Below are positions 8,209 to 15,449 of a DNA stretch of 64,000 bases, in pieces (position 1 is the first letter of the stretch; each line of letters starts with the position of its first letter). The translations under genes and the position numbers were made by a program. The notes under the pieces were generated by a model that had not been told where the DNA came from, did no database searches, and worked only from the letters and a program-made list of their open reading frames with translations. The stretch spans positions 248,001 through 312,000 of the forward strand of contig CAVZSF010000004.1 in assembly GCA_963777895.1 (NCBI GenBank), in the 5' to 3' direction. The DNA is from UBA2241 sp963777895 (GTDB lineage Bacteria > Actinomycetota > Thermoleophilia > UBA2241).

Positions 8209-8280
8209 GGAACTTCCTGGCAGCGCGAACCTCAGTCCCTTCGGAGTCGTCTCTGCAGATGGCGACTCGAGGAGGTATTC

Positions 8281-8799
8281 ATGCTGCGCCGCGTCACAGC
8301 GGTGGTCATCGTCACCACCGCACTCATGACCGTTGCCTGCTCGGCAGGCCGCAAGTCGGCGTCGCCTGACACGCCGCCATCGCCCTCTGCCTCAACTAGC
8401 GCGCCGACCACGGTCGCGCGGGCACCGGGGGAGCCTGCCGATCTCGCGGGCCTGAAGACTGCGCTCGCTGAAGCCGGCCTGCGCGTAGGTGCCTACCGCC
8501 ACCGCAGTCTCCGCGCATGGCCTTCCCTCTTCCCAGGGCTACGGCGCTACGACGTCCTGCCCGTGGCAGGCGCCGCGCTCAACATCCTGCGCTTCGGCAC
8601 TCCGCTCGCCGCCGCCCAGGCCAGCTCTCGGATCGACGCCTACGGCGGTCTGCCGGCCGTCGAGTTCAAGGGTGTGCCGCACTTCTACAGGAGCGGCAGC
8701 ACCATGGTCCTGTACGTCCGGCAAGACGGGCAAGCCGACTCGACTGTCCTTGAAGTCCTCCGCATCCGCCCGGGAGACCGGATCACGGGGCAGCGGTGA
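8281..8799 (+). CDS. Cassette lipoprotein, 172 residues
   Basis: ATG 8281 is preceded by GAGGAGG. The N terminus MLRRVTAVVIVTTALMTVAC is a lipoprotein signal with the lipid-accepting cysteine at residue 20, followed by a Ser/Pro/Thr-rich linker (to about residue 50) and a compact domain ending in VLEVLRIRPGDRITGQR. It should be exported and anchored on the outer face of the membrane. The folded domain is not recognised. It is the sole gene of its cassette, between attC6 and attC7. Confidence 0.7.
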   Translation: MLRRVTAVVIVTTALMTVACSAGRKSASPDTPPSPSASTSAPTTVARAPGEPADLAGLKTALAEAGLRVGAYRHRSLRAWPSLFPGLRRYDVLPVAGAALNILRFGTPLAAAQASSRIDAYGGLPAVEFKGVPHFYRSGSTMVLYVRQDGQADSTVLEVLRIRPGDRITGQR

Positions 8800-8812
8800 G
8801 CAAAGGGTGTCC

Positions 8813-8902
8813 GTCGAACAAGTGCATCAACCTGTCGCCCAGAAGCGCTGCGGAAGTAGGCTGGAACCGCACCGGGCGCAGGTTATGCACCCGACGTTAG
8901 AG
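8813..8902 (+). other. attC7
   Basis: R'' GTCGAAC (8813-8819) and R' GTTAGAG (8896-8902), 90 bp. Arms AAGTGCATCAACCTG and CAGGTTATGCACCCGAC, paired except for one extra base. Confidence 0.88.
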
Positions 8903-8922
8903 CTAGCACGGACAGGGGCGAC

Positions 8923-9342
8923 ATGCAGCACAGCGACACAGGGGCGTCGGGAGACCTACCGGTGCGTCGCAGCCAGCTCAGGCGCTGGCTGCTCGCCCTG
9001 CCGCTCCTCGTCGGAGCCGCCTTCCAGTTCGTGGGGGTCGCCCTGCCACTCGTGGTGGCCGACGCGAGCCGCGACCCCCGAAACCTCGCGATCTTCCTCG
9101 TCCCGGGCCTGCTCTACGGGCTCGCTGCCGCCTTGCTGCTCGGCAACCGCCCGCAGCGCCTCATCTGGGCCGCCCTGATCCTCTGCGGCGCCGTCCTCAC
9201 CGCGGTCCACCTCGCCTACCTTGTGCAGTACCGCGAGCCCGGCGAGCTCATGCTCTTTCCGCCCTATCTCACGGCGGTCGCCATGTTCGAACTCGAGCGG
9301 CGACGCCGCCGGAGCCCGTCCGATGCAACCGTGCAGCTCTGA
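8923..9342 (+). CDS. Cassette protein with four membrane helices, 139 residues
   Basis: ATG 8923 follows GACAGGGGCGAC. Four hydrophobic segments: LLALPLLVGAAFQFVGVALP, LAIFLVPGLLYGLAAALLLG, LIWAALILCGAVLTAVHLA and LMLFPPYLTAVAMFEL. The short N terminus and the arginine-rich C terminus are probably cytoplasmic. No family recognised. The stop codon TGA lies inside the R'' box of attC8, so the gene fills its cassette completely. Confidence 0.65.
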   Translation: MQHSDTGASGDLPVRRSQLRRWLLALPLLVGAAFQFVGVALPLVVADASRDPRNLAIFLVPGLLYGLAAALLLGNRPQRLIWAALILCGAVLTAVHLAYLVQYREPGELMLFPPYLTAVAMFELERRRRRSPSDATVQL

Positions 9343-9423
9343 CAAGTGCCTCAACCTGATGCGCCGAAGCGCTTCGGTAGACTGCGAGCGCACCGCGCAC
9401 AGGTTATGCACCCGACGTTAGAA
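9337..9423 (+). other. attC8
   Basis: R'' CTCTGAC (9337-9343), with the stop codon of the previous gene, and R' GTTAGAA (9417-9423), 87 bp. Arms AAGTGCCTCAACCTGA and CAGGTTATGCACCCGAC. Confidence 0.87.
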
Positions 9424-9434
9424 GGAGTCAGGAT

Positions 9435-9995
9435 GTGAGGCGGCTCATCGTCATAGGGGCTACCCTCGCGATGCTGGCCACCCTCGTCGCGTGCGAAGCC
9501 AGCGGGCCGCAGCAGGACTCTGCGTCGCCCTCCCTCGGCGTCAAGTTCGACCTTACGGTACCGCTCGGTGCCCGTCGCACGACCGGCATCACTCTCACGC
9601 CCTCACATCAACCCAGTGGCGTGGTCGCCCTGCAGACCGTGCACGACGGCCGCCTCACCACGGTCGGCTCGCAGCGCTTCCGCAAGTTGGCCGACACCTC
9701 GTTCCTCGTGATCGAGGTCTCGTCACGCGGCGTCGAGATGGGCTGGGCCTTCGGCGACGTCCGATCGAGCTGCCGCGTGGCCTTCCCCGCGGGGTCGAGG
9801 TGGGCCGGTGGTAGCTACGGCAACTTCGAGCTGACCCCGGGCGGGTCGGAGACCGCCTGGACGCTCAACCGCGACACCGGCACGCAGTCCGCGTCGGGCC
9901 CCGCAGTCAGCGACGCGAGTGCGGCATCAGTGGCGGCGAGCAAGAAGCACCCTACCGAGACGGTCTACTGCCTCACGATCAAGCTCGACCGATGA
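9435..9995 (+). CDS. Cassette lipoprotein, 186 residues
   Basis: Start GTG 9435, after AAGGAG. The signal MRRLIVIGATLAMLATLVAC places the lipid-bearing cysteine at residue 20. A beta-rich domain follows with two further cysteines (SSCRVAF and ETVYCLTI) that could form a disulfide outside the cell, and an Ala/Ser-rich stretch before the end. No family recognised. It begins only 18 bp after the attC8 crossover. Confidence 0.7.
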   Translation: MRRLIVIGATLAMLATLVACEASGPQQDSASPSLGVKFDLTVPLGARRTTGITLTPSHQPSGVVALQTVHDGRLTTVGSQRFRKLADTSFLVIEVSSRGVEMGWAFGDVRSSCRVAFPAGSRWAGGSYGNFELTPGGSETAWTLNRDTGTQSASGPAVSDASAASVAASKKHPTETVYCLTIKLDR

Positions 9996-10032
9996 GAAGG
10001 CCAGCCGTCTCAGATGGTCCCTTTCATGACCC

Positions 10033-10119
10033 TTCTAACAAGTGCATCAACCTGATGCGCCGAAGCGCTTCGACAGAACGGAAGGGCTCGGCGCACAGGT
10101 CATGCACCCACCGTTAGCT
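10033..10119 (+). other. attC9
   Basis: R'' TTCTAAC (10033-10039) and R' GTTAGCT (10113-10119), 87 bp. Arms AAGTGCATCAACCTGA and CAGGTCATGCACCCACC; the centre GCGCCGAAGCGCTTCG forms its own short hairpin. Confidence 0.88.
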
Positions 10120-10143
10120 GTGAGTCCCGGAGGGCTGACCTAG

Positions 10144-10461
10144 ATGGGACCGTCACAGGCCGAGGTTGACACCAACTACGCCCGCCTTACCGCCTGCCTC
10201 CGTATCGTAGCTGAGCGCCTGCGGCTCGAGGGCAACGATTTCTGGGCCGATTGGGTGGCGGACTCGCTCGGTCAGATCGAGGCTCGCAATGCAACCGGTC
10301 TTCGGCACTTTCGAGACGCCTTTGGCGGCATGGGCAGCCTGAACGACGTGTTGCTCGACCCGACCACCGAGCAGACCCTCTCTGAGGCCTACGCGCTGAC
10401 GGAGTGGTTCGGTCGTCATCTCCAGAGCGAGACCGACTGGTATCGCTGGGTAGGTCGGTAG
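10144..10461 (+). CDS. Cassette protein, 105 residues, soluble, unknown function
   Basis: ATG 10144 starts a mostly helical acidic protein with RLTACLRIVAERLRLEGNDF in the N-terminal half and the motif HFRDAFGGMGSLNDVLLDP in the middle. The FGGMGSLND motif recalls a family of small proteins of unknown function (DUF6966-like) that I associate with cassettes, but I cannot confirm the match. No signal peptide or membrane helix. A candidate ribosome site CCGGAGG lies about 10 bp ahead. Confidence 0.65.
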   Translation: MGPSQAEVDTNYARLTACLRIVAERLRLEGNDFWADWVADSLGQIEARNATGLRHFRDAFGGMGSLNDVLLDPTTEQTLSEAYALTEWFGRHLQSETDWYRWVGR

Positions 10462-10487
10462 TCGGGCTCCGACCGTGAGAGTTCCAC

Positions 10488-10574
10488 GGCTAACAAGCGC
10501 GTCGAGCAGCCTCGCAGCAGCGCAGCGCGAAGGCGTAGCGTGAGTGCTCGCAGCTCACGTGCCCCACGTTAGGC
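10488..10574 (+). other. attC10
   Basis: R'' GGCTAAC (10488-10494) and R' GTTAGGC (10568-10574), 87 bp. Arms AAGCGCGTCGAGCAG and CTCGCAGCTCACGTGCCCC. Nearly identical to attC12. Confidence 0.85.
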
Positions 10575-10652
10575 GCACATGAAGGGCCACCGGCAGCCCG
10601 CCATCGACCACCGGGAAGAACAGGTTGACCTCCGTAGAACAGGCTGGCTGAC

Positions 10653-11708
10653 ATGAAGGCATTCGTCGTCGAGAGATATGGCAAGGGCGGCCTCCGCCCC
10701 GCCCAGGTGCCCGAGCCCACGATCGGGCCCCGTGATGTCCTGGTCCGGGTGAGTGCTGCCAGTATCAACCCTCTGGACAAGATGATACGCGACGGCGAGT
10801 TCAAGTTGCTCCTGAAGTACAGGACGCCGTTCGTGCTCGGACACGACCTCGCCGGAGTCGTGACGCAGGTCGGGGCCGACGTGCCGGACTACAGAGTCGG
10901 CGACGAGGTCTACGCGCGACCCCGCGACCTGCGTATCGGGGCCTTCGCGGAGTACATCGCCATCGACCATGCCGACATCGCCCTCAAGCCGAACTCACTC
11001 ACGATGGAAGAGGCTGCAGCGGTCCCGCTGGTGGCGCTTGCCGCCTGGCAGGCGCTGGTCGATCTCGCGCGCGTCAAACCGGAGCAGAAGGTCCTCGTTC
11101 ACGCCGGCGCTGGCGGACTGGGCTCGACAGTCATCCAGCTCGCCAAGCACCTGGGCGCATACGTCGCCACGACTGCGCGCGGCAGCGACGCGGAGAAGGT
11201 GCGCGACCTCGGCGCAGACGAAGTGATCGATTACACGAAGGCAGACTTCGCCGAGCTGCTCTCCGGGTACGACGTCGTGCTCGACTCCCTTGGTGGCGAC
11301 AACCTTGCGAAGTCGCTGACCGTGCTCAAGCCCGGCGGTCTGGCGATCAGCGTTGTCGCGCCGCCCGACGCTGCGTTCGCCGCGCAGCTCGGCCGTCCAG
11401 TACTGAAGCCTGTGATGGCATTGATGAGCCGCAAGGTGCGGGCGCGGGCCAGGAAGCTGGGCGTGCGCCGCTCGTTCTTCTTCATGCGAGCCGATGGCGC
11501 GCAACTGAAGACGTTAGCCGCTCTCTATGATGCGGGCATCCTGCGGCCGGTGCTCGACCGCACGTTCCCATTCGACGAGACGCTCGATGCGATGGCGTAT
11601 GTGGAACAGGGGCGCGCGAAGGGCAAGGTCGTTGTCACCATGCCGCTCCCGCGCCCGGATATGAGCGTGGAGCAACTGCGTGAACCTTCCAATCAGGGAG
11701 GCGCCTAA
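10653..11708 (+). CDS. Cassette-borne NAD(P)-dependent MDR reductase (quinone oxidoreductase-like)
   Basis: Medium-chain dehydrogenase/reductase of 351 residues. The N-terminal GroES-like domain includes NPLDKMIRDG and FVLGHDLAGVV; the Rossmann domain has the nucleotide-binding stretch VLVHAGAGGLGSTVIQLAKH and the ADEVIDYT motif. The usual zinc-binding cysteine cluster is absent, as in zeta-crystallin-like quinone or enone reductases, so it probably reduces quinones or unsaturated carbonyls with NADPH. It is much larger than the neighbouring cassette genes. The TAA stop lies inside the R'' box of attC11. Confidence 0.85.
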   Translation: MKAFVVERYGKGGLRPAQVPEPTIGPRDVLVRVSAASINPLDKMIRDGEFKLLLKYRTPFVLGHDLAGVVTQVGADVPDYRVGDEVYARPRDLRIGAFAEYIAIDHADIALKPNSLTMEEAAAVPLVALAAWQALVDLARVKPEQKVLVHAGAGGLGSTVIQLAKHLGAYVATTARGSDAEKVRDLGADEVIDYTKADFAELLSGYDVVLDSLGGDNLAKSLTVLKPGGLAISVVAPPDAAFAAQLGRPVLKPVMALMSRKVRARARKLGVRRSFFFMRADGAQLKTLAALYDAGILRPVLDRTFPFDETLDAMAYVEQGRAKGKVVVTMPLPRPDMSVEQLREPSNQGGA

Positions 11709-11794
11709 CAAGATGGCGGATCAAGCTGGGCTCGCCAAAGCGTCGCGGCGAGACGGAGCCGCGGCGCTCGCAGCCTATCCGCGGTGCGTTGGAC
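11703..11794 (+). other. attC11
   Basis: R'' GCCTAAC (11703-11709) and R' GTTGGAC (11788-11794), 92 bp. Arms AAGATGGCGGATCAAGCTGG and CAGCCTATCCGCGGTGC; same type as attC16. Confidence 0.8.
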
Positions 11795-11828
11795 AGAACC
11801 CCACCTGAACGTCACCCGTTAATCCCGC

Positions 11829-11857
11829 TTGACGTTACTAACGCGTAGCGTTACTAT
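11829..11857 (+). promoter_or_regulatory. Promoter with embedded operator for the higBA cassette
   Basis: TTGACG (11829-11834) and TACTAT (11852-11857) are separated by 17 bp, a near-consensus sigma-70-type promoter. Between and touching them lies the perfect inverted repeat TAACGC-GTA-GCGTTA (11839-11853), a likely HigA/HigB-HigA operator for autorepression. The higB ATG is only 7 bp after the -10 box, so the transcript would be leaderless. Confidence 0.7.
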
Positions 11858-11863
11858 GCCTGC

Positions 11864-12142
11864 ATGATCGTCTCGCTCAAGGACGGCGACACCGAGGCGC
11901 TGGCGCATGGCCGGCGGGCGAAGCGGTTCGAGAGCGTCGAGGCGGTCGCGCGCCGCAAGCTGCGCCAGCTGCAGATCGCCGGTCGCCTCGAGGACCTGCG
12001 CGTACCGCCGGGCAATCGCCTGGAGGCGCTCAAGGGCGATCGCGCCGGCCAGCACAGCATCCGCATCAACGACCAGTATCGCGTCTGCTTTCGCTGGACG
12101 GCCGGCGGCGCCGATGACGTCGAGATCGTGGACTACCACTAG
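11864..12142 (+). CDS. higB: HigB-family toxin (RelE-like mRNA interferase)
   Basis: A 92-residue RelE/HigB-fold protein with the family segments ARRKLRQLQIA, LRVPPGNRLEALKGDRAGQH and SIRINDQYRVCFRWT. HigB toxins cut mRNA at the ribosome. The toxin comes first and the antitoxin second, the usual order in higBA. The gene is led by its own promoter (11829-11857), so it does not rely on the integron promoter. The gene pair forms one cassette between attC11 and attC12. Confidence 0.88.
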   Translation: MIVSLKDGDTEALAHGRRAKRFESVEAVARRKLRQLQIAGRLEDLRVPPGNRLEALKGDRAGQHSIRINDQYRVCFRWTAGGADDVEIVDYH

Positions 12143-12146
12143 GAGC

Positions 12147-12452
12147 ATGACGATGGCAGATCTCAAGCCCGTGAGCCCCGGCGAGCTCCTCCTCGAGGAG
12201 TTCCTTCTGCCGATGGGCATCACCAAGTACCGCCTCGCCAAGGAGATCGGGGTGCCAGCGCAGCGCATCGGCGAGATCGTCGCCGGTCGTCGCGCCGTCA
12301 CCGCCGACACCGACCTGCGCCTGTGCCGCTTCTTCGGCCTCTCCAACGGCTACTGGCTGCGCGCCCAGGCGGCCTACGACACCGAGGTCGCCGAGGAGGC
12401 GCTCGCCGACCAACTGGAGCGCATCAAGCCGTGGTCGGAGTCGGCGGCGTGA
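12147..12452 (+). CDS. higA: HigA-family antitoxin (XRE helix-turn-helix)
   Basis: About 101 residues with an XRE-type helix-turn-helix: GITKYRLAKEIGVPAQRIGE followed by IVAGRRAVTADTDLRLCRFF and GLSNGYWLRAQAAYD, which is characteristic of HigA/VapI antitoxins. It should neutralise the HigB toxin and repress the operon through the palindrome at 11839-11853. ATG 12147 or ATG 12153 may be the start; AGGAG precedes the first. It is 4 bp from higB. Confidence 0.9.
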   Translation: MTMADLKPVSPGELLLEEFLLPMGITKYRLAKEIGVPAQRIGEIVAGRRAVTADTDLRLCRFFGLSNGYWLRAQAAYDTEVAEEALADQLERIKPWSESAA

Positions 12453-12467
12453 TCCTGTGGGGGGTCT

Positions 12468-12554
12468 GTCCAACAAGCGCGTCGAGCAGGCTCGCAGCAG
12501 CGCAGCGCGAAGTCGTAGCGTGAGCGCTCGCAGCTCACGCGCAGGACGTTAGCC
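12468..12554 (+). other. attC12
   Basis: R'' GTCCAAC (12468-12474) and R' GTTAGCC (12548-12554), 87 bp. Arms AAGCGCGTCGAGCAG and CTCGCAGCTCACGCGCAGG; almost identical to attC10, which points to a shared origin of the cassettes. Confidence 0.87.
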
Positions 12555-12579
12555 ACAGCACCACCTCTCGCTTCATGGG

Positions 12580-12615
12580 TACCTTGGTGATACCGTTACT
12601 TGTACCGTAAGGAGG
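12580..12615 (+). promoter_or_regulatory. Repeated TACC boxes and RBS ahead of the Phd/ParE pair
   Basis: TACC occurs at 12580, 12591 and 12603, with the last two extended to TACCGTTAC and TACCGTAAG. The spacing of 11-12 bp is about one helical turn, as expected of an antitoxin operator. AAGGAGG at 12609-12615 is a strong ribosome site 7 bp ahead of the antitoxin ATG. A clear -35/-10 pair was not identified. Confidence 0.4.
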
Positions 12616-12622
12616 TATCCCA

Positions 12623-12895
12623 ATGGCTACTGTGCCTGACATCGTGCCCATCTCCGACCTGCGCCAGGACGCCGCCGGCGTCGTGAAGCGCGCCTCCGAC
12701 ACGCAGGAGCCGGTGTTCATCACGCAACGCGGCCGCCCGGCGGCCGTGATGCTCAGCACGCAGCGCTACGCGCGCACCCAGCACGAGCTTGAGATCCTGC
12801 GGCTTCTGGCTCGCGGCGAGGCCGAGATCGACGCCGCCGAGGGCTTCGACCTCGACGCCGTGCTCGCCGAGGCCGACGAGCTCCTCGGCCGTTGA
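12623..12895 (+). CDS. Phd/YefM-family antitoxin
   Basis: A 90-residue Phd/YefM-like antitoxin: DNA-binding N-terminal half with IVPISDLRQDAAGVVKRASD and the motif EPVFITQRGRPAAVMLS, then an acidic helical tail that would wrap the toxin (GFDLDAVLAEADELLGR). It starts at ATG 12623 behind AAGGAGG. Its TGA overlaps the TTG start of the toxin gene, typical of coupled antitoxin-toxin translation. Confidence 0.9.
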   Translation: MATVPDIVPISDLRQDAAGVVKRASDTQEPVFITQRGRPAAVMLSTQRYARTQHELEILRLLARGEAEIDAAEGFDLDAVLAEADELLGR

Positions 12896-13194
12896 AGGTC
12901 CGCTTCACGCCGGGCGCCCGCGCGCAGTTCCTGGCCGCGCTCGACTACATCCGGGCCGACAACCCCGTGGCCGCGCTTGACTTGCGCGAGCGCGCCGGTG
13001 AGTCGCTCGGTCGCCTCGCGCGCTTCCCCGAGTCGGGGCGCGTCGTGCCCGAGTTCCCCGACCTGCCGTTCCGCGAGGTCGTGCTTGCGCCCTACCGCTT
13101 CTTCTATCGCGTCAAGGACGACACCGTGTGGGTCGTCGCCGTGTGGCACGGGGCGCAGCTCCCCGCCGAACCGTCGGAGGGAGAGCGTGGCTAA
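12892..13194 (+). CDS. ParE/RelE-family toxin
   Basis: A 100-residue protein with the ParE/RelE fold: VRFTPGARAQFLAALDYIRA, GRLARFPESGRVVPEFPD and REVVLAPYRFFYRVKDD. Such toxins inhibit gyrase (ParE) or cut mRNA (RelE); the sequence alone does not decide which. TTG 12892 overlaps the antitoxin stop. The TAA stop lies in the R'' box of the partial attC13. Confidence 0.88.
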   Translation: MKVRFTPGARAQFLAALDYIRADNPVAALDLRERAGESLGRLARFPESGRVVPEFPDLPFREVVLAPYRFFYRVKDDTVWVVAVWHGAQLPAEPSEGERG

Positions 13195-13220
13195 CAGCGC
13201 GTCCGCCAGCGTCTAGGCCA
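13189..13220 (+). other. attC13, left half only
   Basis: R'' GGCTAAC (13189-13195) followed by AGCGCGTCCGCCAGC, similar to the left arms of attC10 and attC12. No matching right arm or R' box was found in the next 300 bp, so this site seems truncated, and the opposite-strand genes that follow now share a cassette with the ParE pair. Confidence 0.5.
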
Positions 13221-13258
13221 CGTCGAGGGGTCATTGGCGCACCGCGAGTGCCCGTGCG

Positions 13259-13729
13259 TCAGTCATCTCCCAGCAGTTGCGCTTCGTCTCTCGCAAGCGC
13301 CGACATGAGCTCTTTCACGGAGACCGTCGCCGCGTCTATGACGTCGTCACCGACCGACTCCCGCACTCGCTTCGACCATGCGCTCACTCTTGGGCCCAAC
13401 CGTCTGATGGAGTTCAGACCGTGGTCCGTGGAGGACAACAGCTTCGCCCGCCGATGGGCGGGATTTGGCGAGTACTCGCACAATCCCTCCTCCACGAGCA
13501 GATCTGCAGTCCTCTGAACGCTCTGGCGAGCCAGTCCCATGTTTCGGGCAATAGCTGCCACTGTGAGCGGCTCGTGAAGCACCGCACCGAGCACCTGCCA
13601 TCGCGCGGTCGTAAGGCCACTCCCTGCTGTCAGACGGTCGGCCGCACGCAGAAGGAAGCCGTTCAGCCGAAAGATGCTCAGTACAAGGTCGGTCAATGGG
13701 TCTTCCGAACCCCTAGCCGTCTTGGCCAT
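13259..13729 (-). CDS. MarR-family transcriptional regulator
   Basis: A 156-residue winged-helix regulator. After the N-terminal dimer helix (DPLTDLVLSIFRLNGFLLRA), the DNA-binding part reads TTARWQVLGAVLHEPLTVAA and ARNMGLARQSVQRTADLLVE, with the wing NPAHRRAKLLSSTDHG. The ATG at 13729 lies inside the 3' end of the PfpI gene, so the two form an operon on the strand opposite to the cassettes. It probably represses the operon through the repeats at 14358-14409. Confidence 0.85.
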   Translation of the reverse strand: MAKTARGSEDPLTDLVLSIFRLNGFLLRAADRLTAGSGLTTARWQVLGAVLHEPLTVAAIARNMGLARQSVQRTADLLVEEGLCEYSPNPAHRRAKLLSSTDHGLNSIRRLGPRVSAWSKRVRESVGDDVIDAATVSVKELMSALARDEAQLLGDD

Positions 13730-14339
13730 GCCCAAGCGCCTCCATGAGCTCGACGTAGCATGCTGGGTTTCCGGTCTTGTACAGGCCGTACCATGCTTCA
13801 AGCGCCCTTGTGCTGAAGATGCCAAGTCTGGCGAGAACGAGTCTGGCGAATTCCAGCGATGCCGTCACGGAGGCTGTGATCACTCCGCGGTCGTCAACCG
13901 CGGGTTCCTGAACGTAGTGAGCAGCGCCGCCGTATCCGCTGGAGGCAAGCCAGCCAGGATCGTTGCTGGTGTGCAGCCGATCATCCAACAGACCTGCTCG
14001 GGCCAAGCCGAAAGTCGCCCCGCAGATCGCGGCTACAGGAACGCCGGCGGCCACGAACTCCTTCGCCAGTGATAGGACTGGGTCCGTGCTCCCGTCGCTC
14101 CATAGGTCGGCGCCAGGCAGAATCAGCATTGCACTCCCAGAAGGGGAAATCTCAGACAGACTCAGATCCGGCACGATGGTCAGGCCGCCCATCGAACGAA
14201 CCGGCGTCCGGTCCTGCCCCACCGTTCTGACGCGGAATCCGGACGATATGCCGGGCATCGGTCTGTTTATGTGTGCGATTGCGAAGCCGGGCTCCCAATC
14301 CGCCATCGTGTTGAGTACGAAGAGATGAACTTCCTCCAT
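13713..14339 (-). CDS. DJ-1/PfpI-family protein (class I glutamine amidotransferase-like)
   Basis: A 208-residue DJ-1/PfpI-fold protein. The nucleophile elbow is AAICGATFGLARAG with the catalytic-type cysteine in ICGAT, and the segment LILPGADLWSDG forms the typical preceding strand. Members act as chaperones, glyoxalases or peptidases; the role here cannot be read from sequence. It is the first gene of a two-gene minus-strand unit with the MarR regulator, sitting in an integron cassette in reverse orientation, and must be expressed from its own promoter. Confidence 0.82.
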   Translation of the reverse strand: MEEVHLFVLNTMADWEPGFAIAHINRPMPGISSGFRVRTVGQDRTPVRSMGGLTIVPDLSLSEISPSGSAMLILPGADLWSDGSTDPVLSLAKEFVAAGVPVAAICGATFGLARAGLLDDRLHTSNDPGWLASSGYGGAAHYVQEPAVDDRGVITASVTASLEFARLVLARLGIFSTRALEAWYGLYKTGNPACYVELMEALGHGQDG

Positions 14340-14357
14340 GCTCGTTAGCCTCCTTCT

Positions 14358-14411
14358 GACAGTATGCTATCGGATGGACAGCATACTGTCATAGTGTCAG
14401 CATGCTGTCAA
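14358..14411 (-). promoter_or_regulatory. Operator/promoter of the pfpI-marR unit
   Basis: The inverted repeat GACAGTATGCT (14358-14368) and AGCATACTGTC (14380-14390) is followed by a perfect 10-bp palindrome CAGCATGCTG (14398-14407), all carrying the same core. On the minus strand, TTGACA (14411-14406) is a perfect -35 box inside the last repeat. The cluster lies 19-72 bp upstream of the PfpI start and is the natural target of the MarR protein encoded in the unit. Confidence 0.6.
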
Positions 14412-14527
14412 CCGAATCGGCAGCGGGAGAGTCGCCTCGAGGTGCTCGTTGCGTTGGCCTCGATGCGGGGGTCGGCATTGAAGGGTTGCTCGTCCTGAGC
14501 CCAAGAGCGGGGCGTCGAGTAGGCACG

Positions 14528-14624
14528 GTCTAACAAGCGCATCCAGCAGACAGCGGCGCCCGCGAGGTAGACTCGGGTTGAGACGCATCGCTGCGCCTCG
14601 CAGCTGATGCGCTGAACGTTGGGT
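14528..14624 (+). other. attC14
   Basis: R'' GTCTAAC (14528-14534) and R' GTTGGGT (14618-14624), 97 bp. Arms AAGCGCATCCAGCAG and CGCAGCTGATGCGCTGAAC. Confidence 0.85.
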
Positions 14625-14659
14625 GGAGCAGGAGACGCAACGTCGGTGGGGGGGCGACG

Positions 14660-15047
14660 ATGAGGGTGTTGCTCGCGACTGCGGTCCTGGTCTTGGCGCT
14701 CCTGCTCTCGTCCTGCGGCAGCTCCGCCGACCCCTATGTCGGCAGCTGGAAGCTGGCGGAGTCGGCGGGCGGCAGTCGCGACCTGGTGATCGCGCAGACC
14801 GACCAGGGCTACATCCTCGCCTTCGACGAGGGCGCCTGCGCTCTCGGAGTGGCTGCCCATGGCGCAGCGGGGAGAGGAGCTCGTCGTCGATACTGGTTGG
14901 TCGGTGCCTCAATCGATGCAGGGGCGGGACATCACGCTGTACTACGACGCGGCTGGCAAGCGGCTGCTCTACACCGAGGGCGCCGTCATGCGCCTGCCGT
15001 ACGTGAAGGTCAGCGACAGCACCTCGCCGCCGTCTCCCTCGGACTAA
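14660..15047 (+). CDS. Cassette lipoprotein (one frameshift)
   Basis: ATG 14660 opens a lipoprotein signal MRVLLATAVLVLALLLSSC with the cysteine at residue 19, then GSSADPYVGSWKLAESAGGS and DLVIAQTDQGYILAFDEG. Near 14840 the frame changes; the continuing frame reads EWLPMAQRGEELVVD, then DITLYYDAAGKRLLYTEGAV, and stops at 15047. Together about 128 residues resembling a small lipocalin-like or heat-shock-like beta domain (GSWKL...), not assigned to a family. The shift may be a sequencing error. Confidence 0.6.
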
Positions 15048-15072
15048 GGTGGGACCACGGCATGGGCTGCCC

Positions 15073-15159
15073 ACCCAACAGGCACATCAACCTGGCGCGC
15101 TGGAGCGCCGAGATAGACTCCATGGGCGCAGCGCGCAGGTTATGTGCCCGACGTTGGGT
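15073..15159 (+). other. attC15
   Basis: R'' ACCCAAC (15073-15079) and R' GTTGGGT (15153-15159), 87 bp. Arms AGGCACATCAACCTGG and GCAGGTTATGTGCCCGAC. Confidence 0.88.
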
Positions 15160-15233
15160 GGACGTTCTTCGGTAGGTCTGGCGTGCGCGCCCGAGCCTGG
15201 GCTATGGTAGAAGGGTCGCAAGGAGGCGAGATC

Positions 15234-15443
15234 ATGCGGTCGTACAACTTCGTCGTGGAGCGCGATCCGGAGACCAACCTGCTCATCGGCTACGTGCCGG
15301 GCTGGCCCGGCGCGCACTCGCAGGGCGCCGACATCGACGAGCTGCAAACCAACCTGCACGAGGTCATCGAGATGCTGCTGGAGGACGGCGAGCCTGCGCT
15401 CGAGTCCGAGTTCGTCGACGTGCGCACCATCCAGGTCGCCTGA
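15234..15443 (+). CDS. hicB: HicB-family antitoxin
   Basis: A 69-residue HicB-like protein: NFVVERDPETNLLIGYVPGW, PGAHSQGADIDELQTNLHEV and IEMLLEDGEPALESEFVDV form the partially degraded RNase-H-like fold of the family. ATG 15234 follows AGGAGGCGAG. It should bind and block the HicA toxin encoded next. No separate DNA-binding tail is visible, so autoregulation is uncertain. Confidence 0.88.
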   Translation: MRSYNFVVERDPETNLLIGYVPGWPGAHSQGADIDELQTNLHEVIEMLLEDGEPALESEFVDVRTIQVA

Positions 15444-15449
15444 CCGCTC

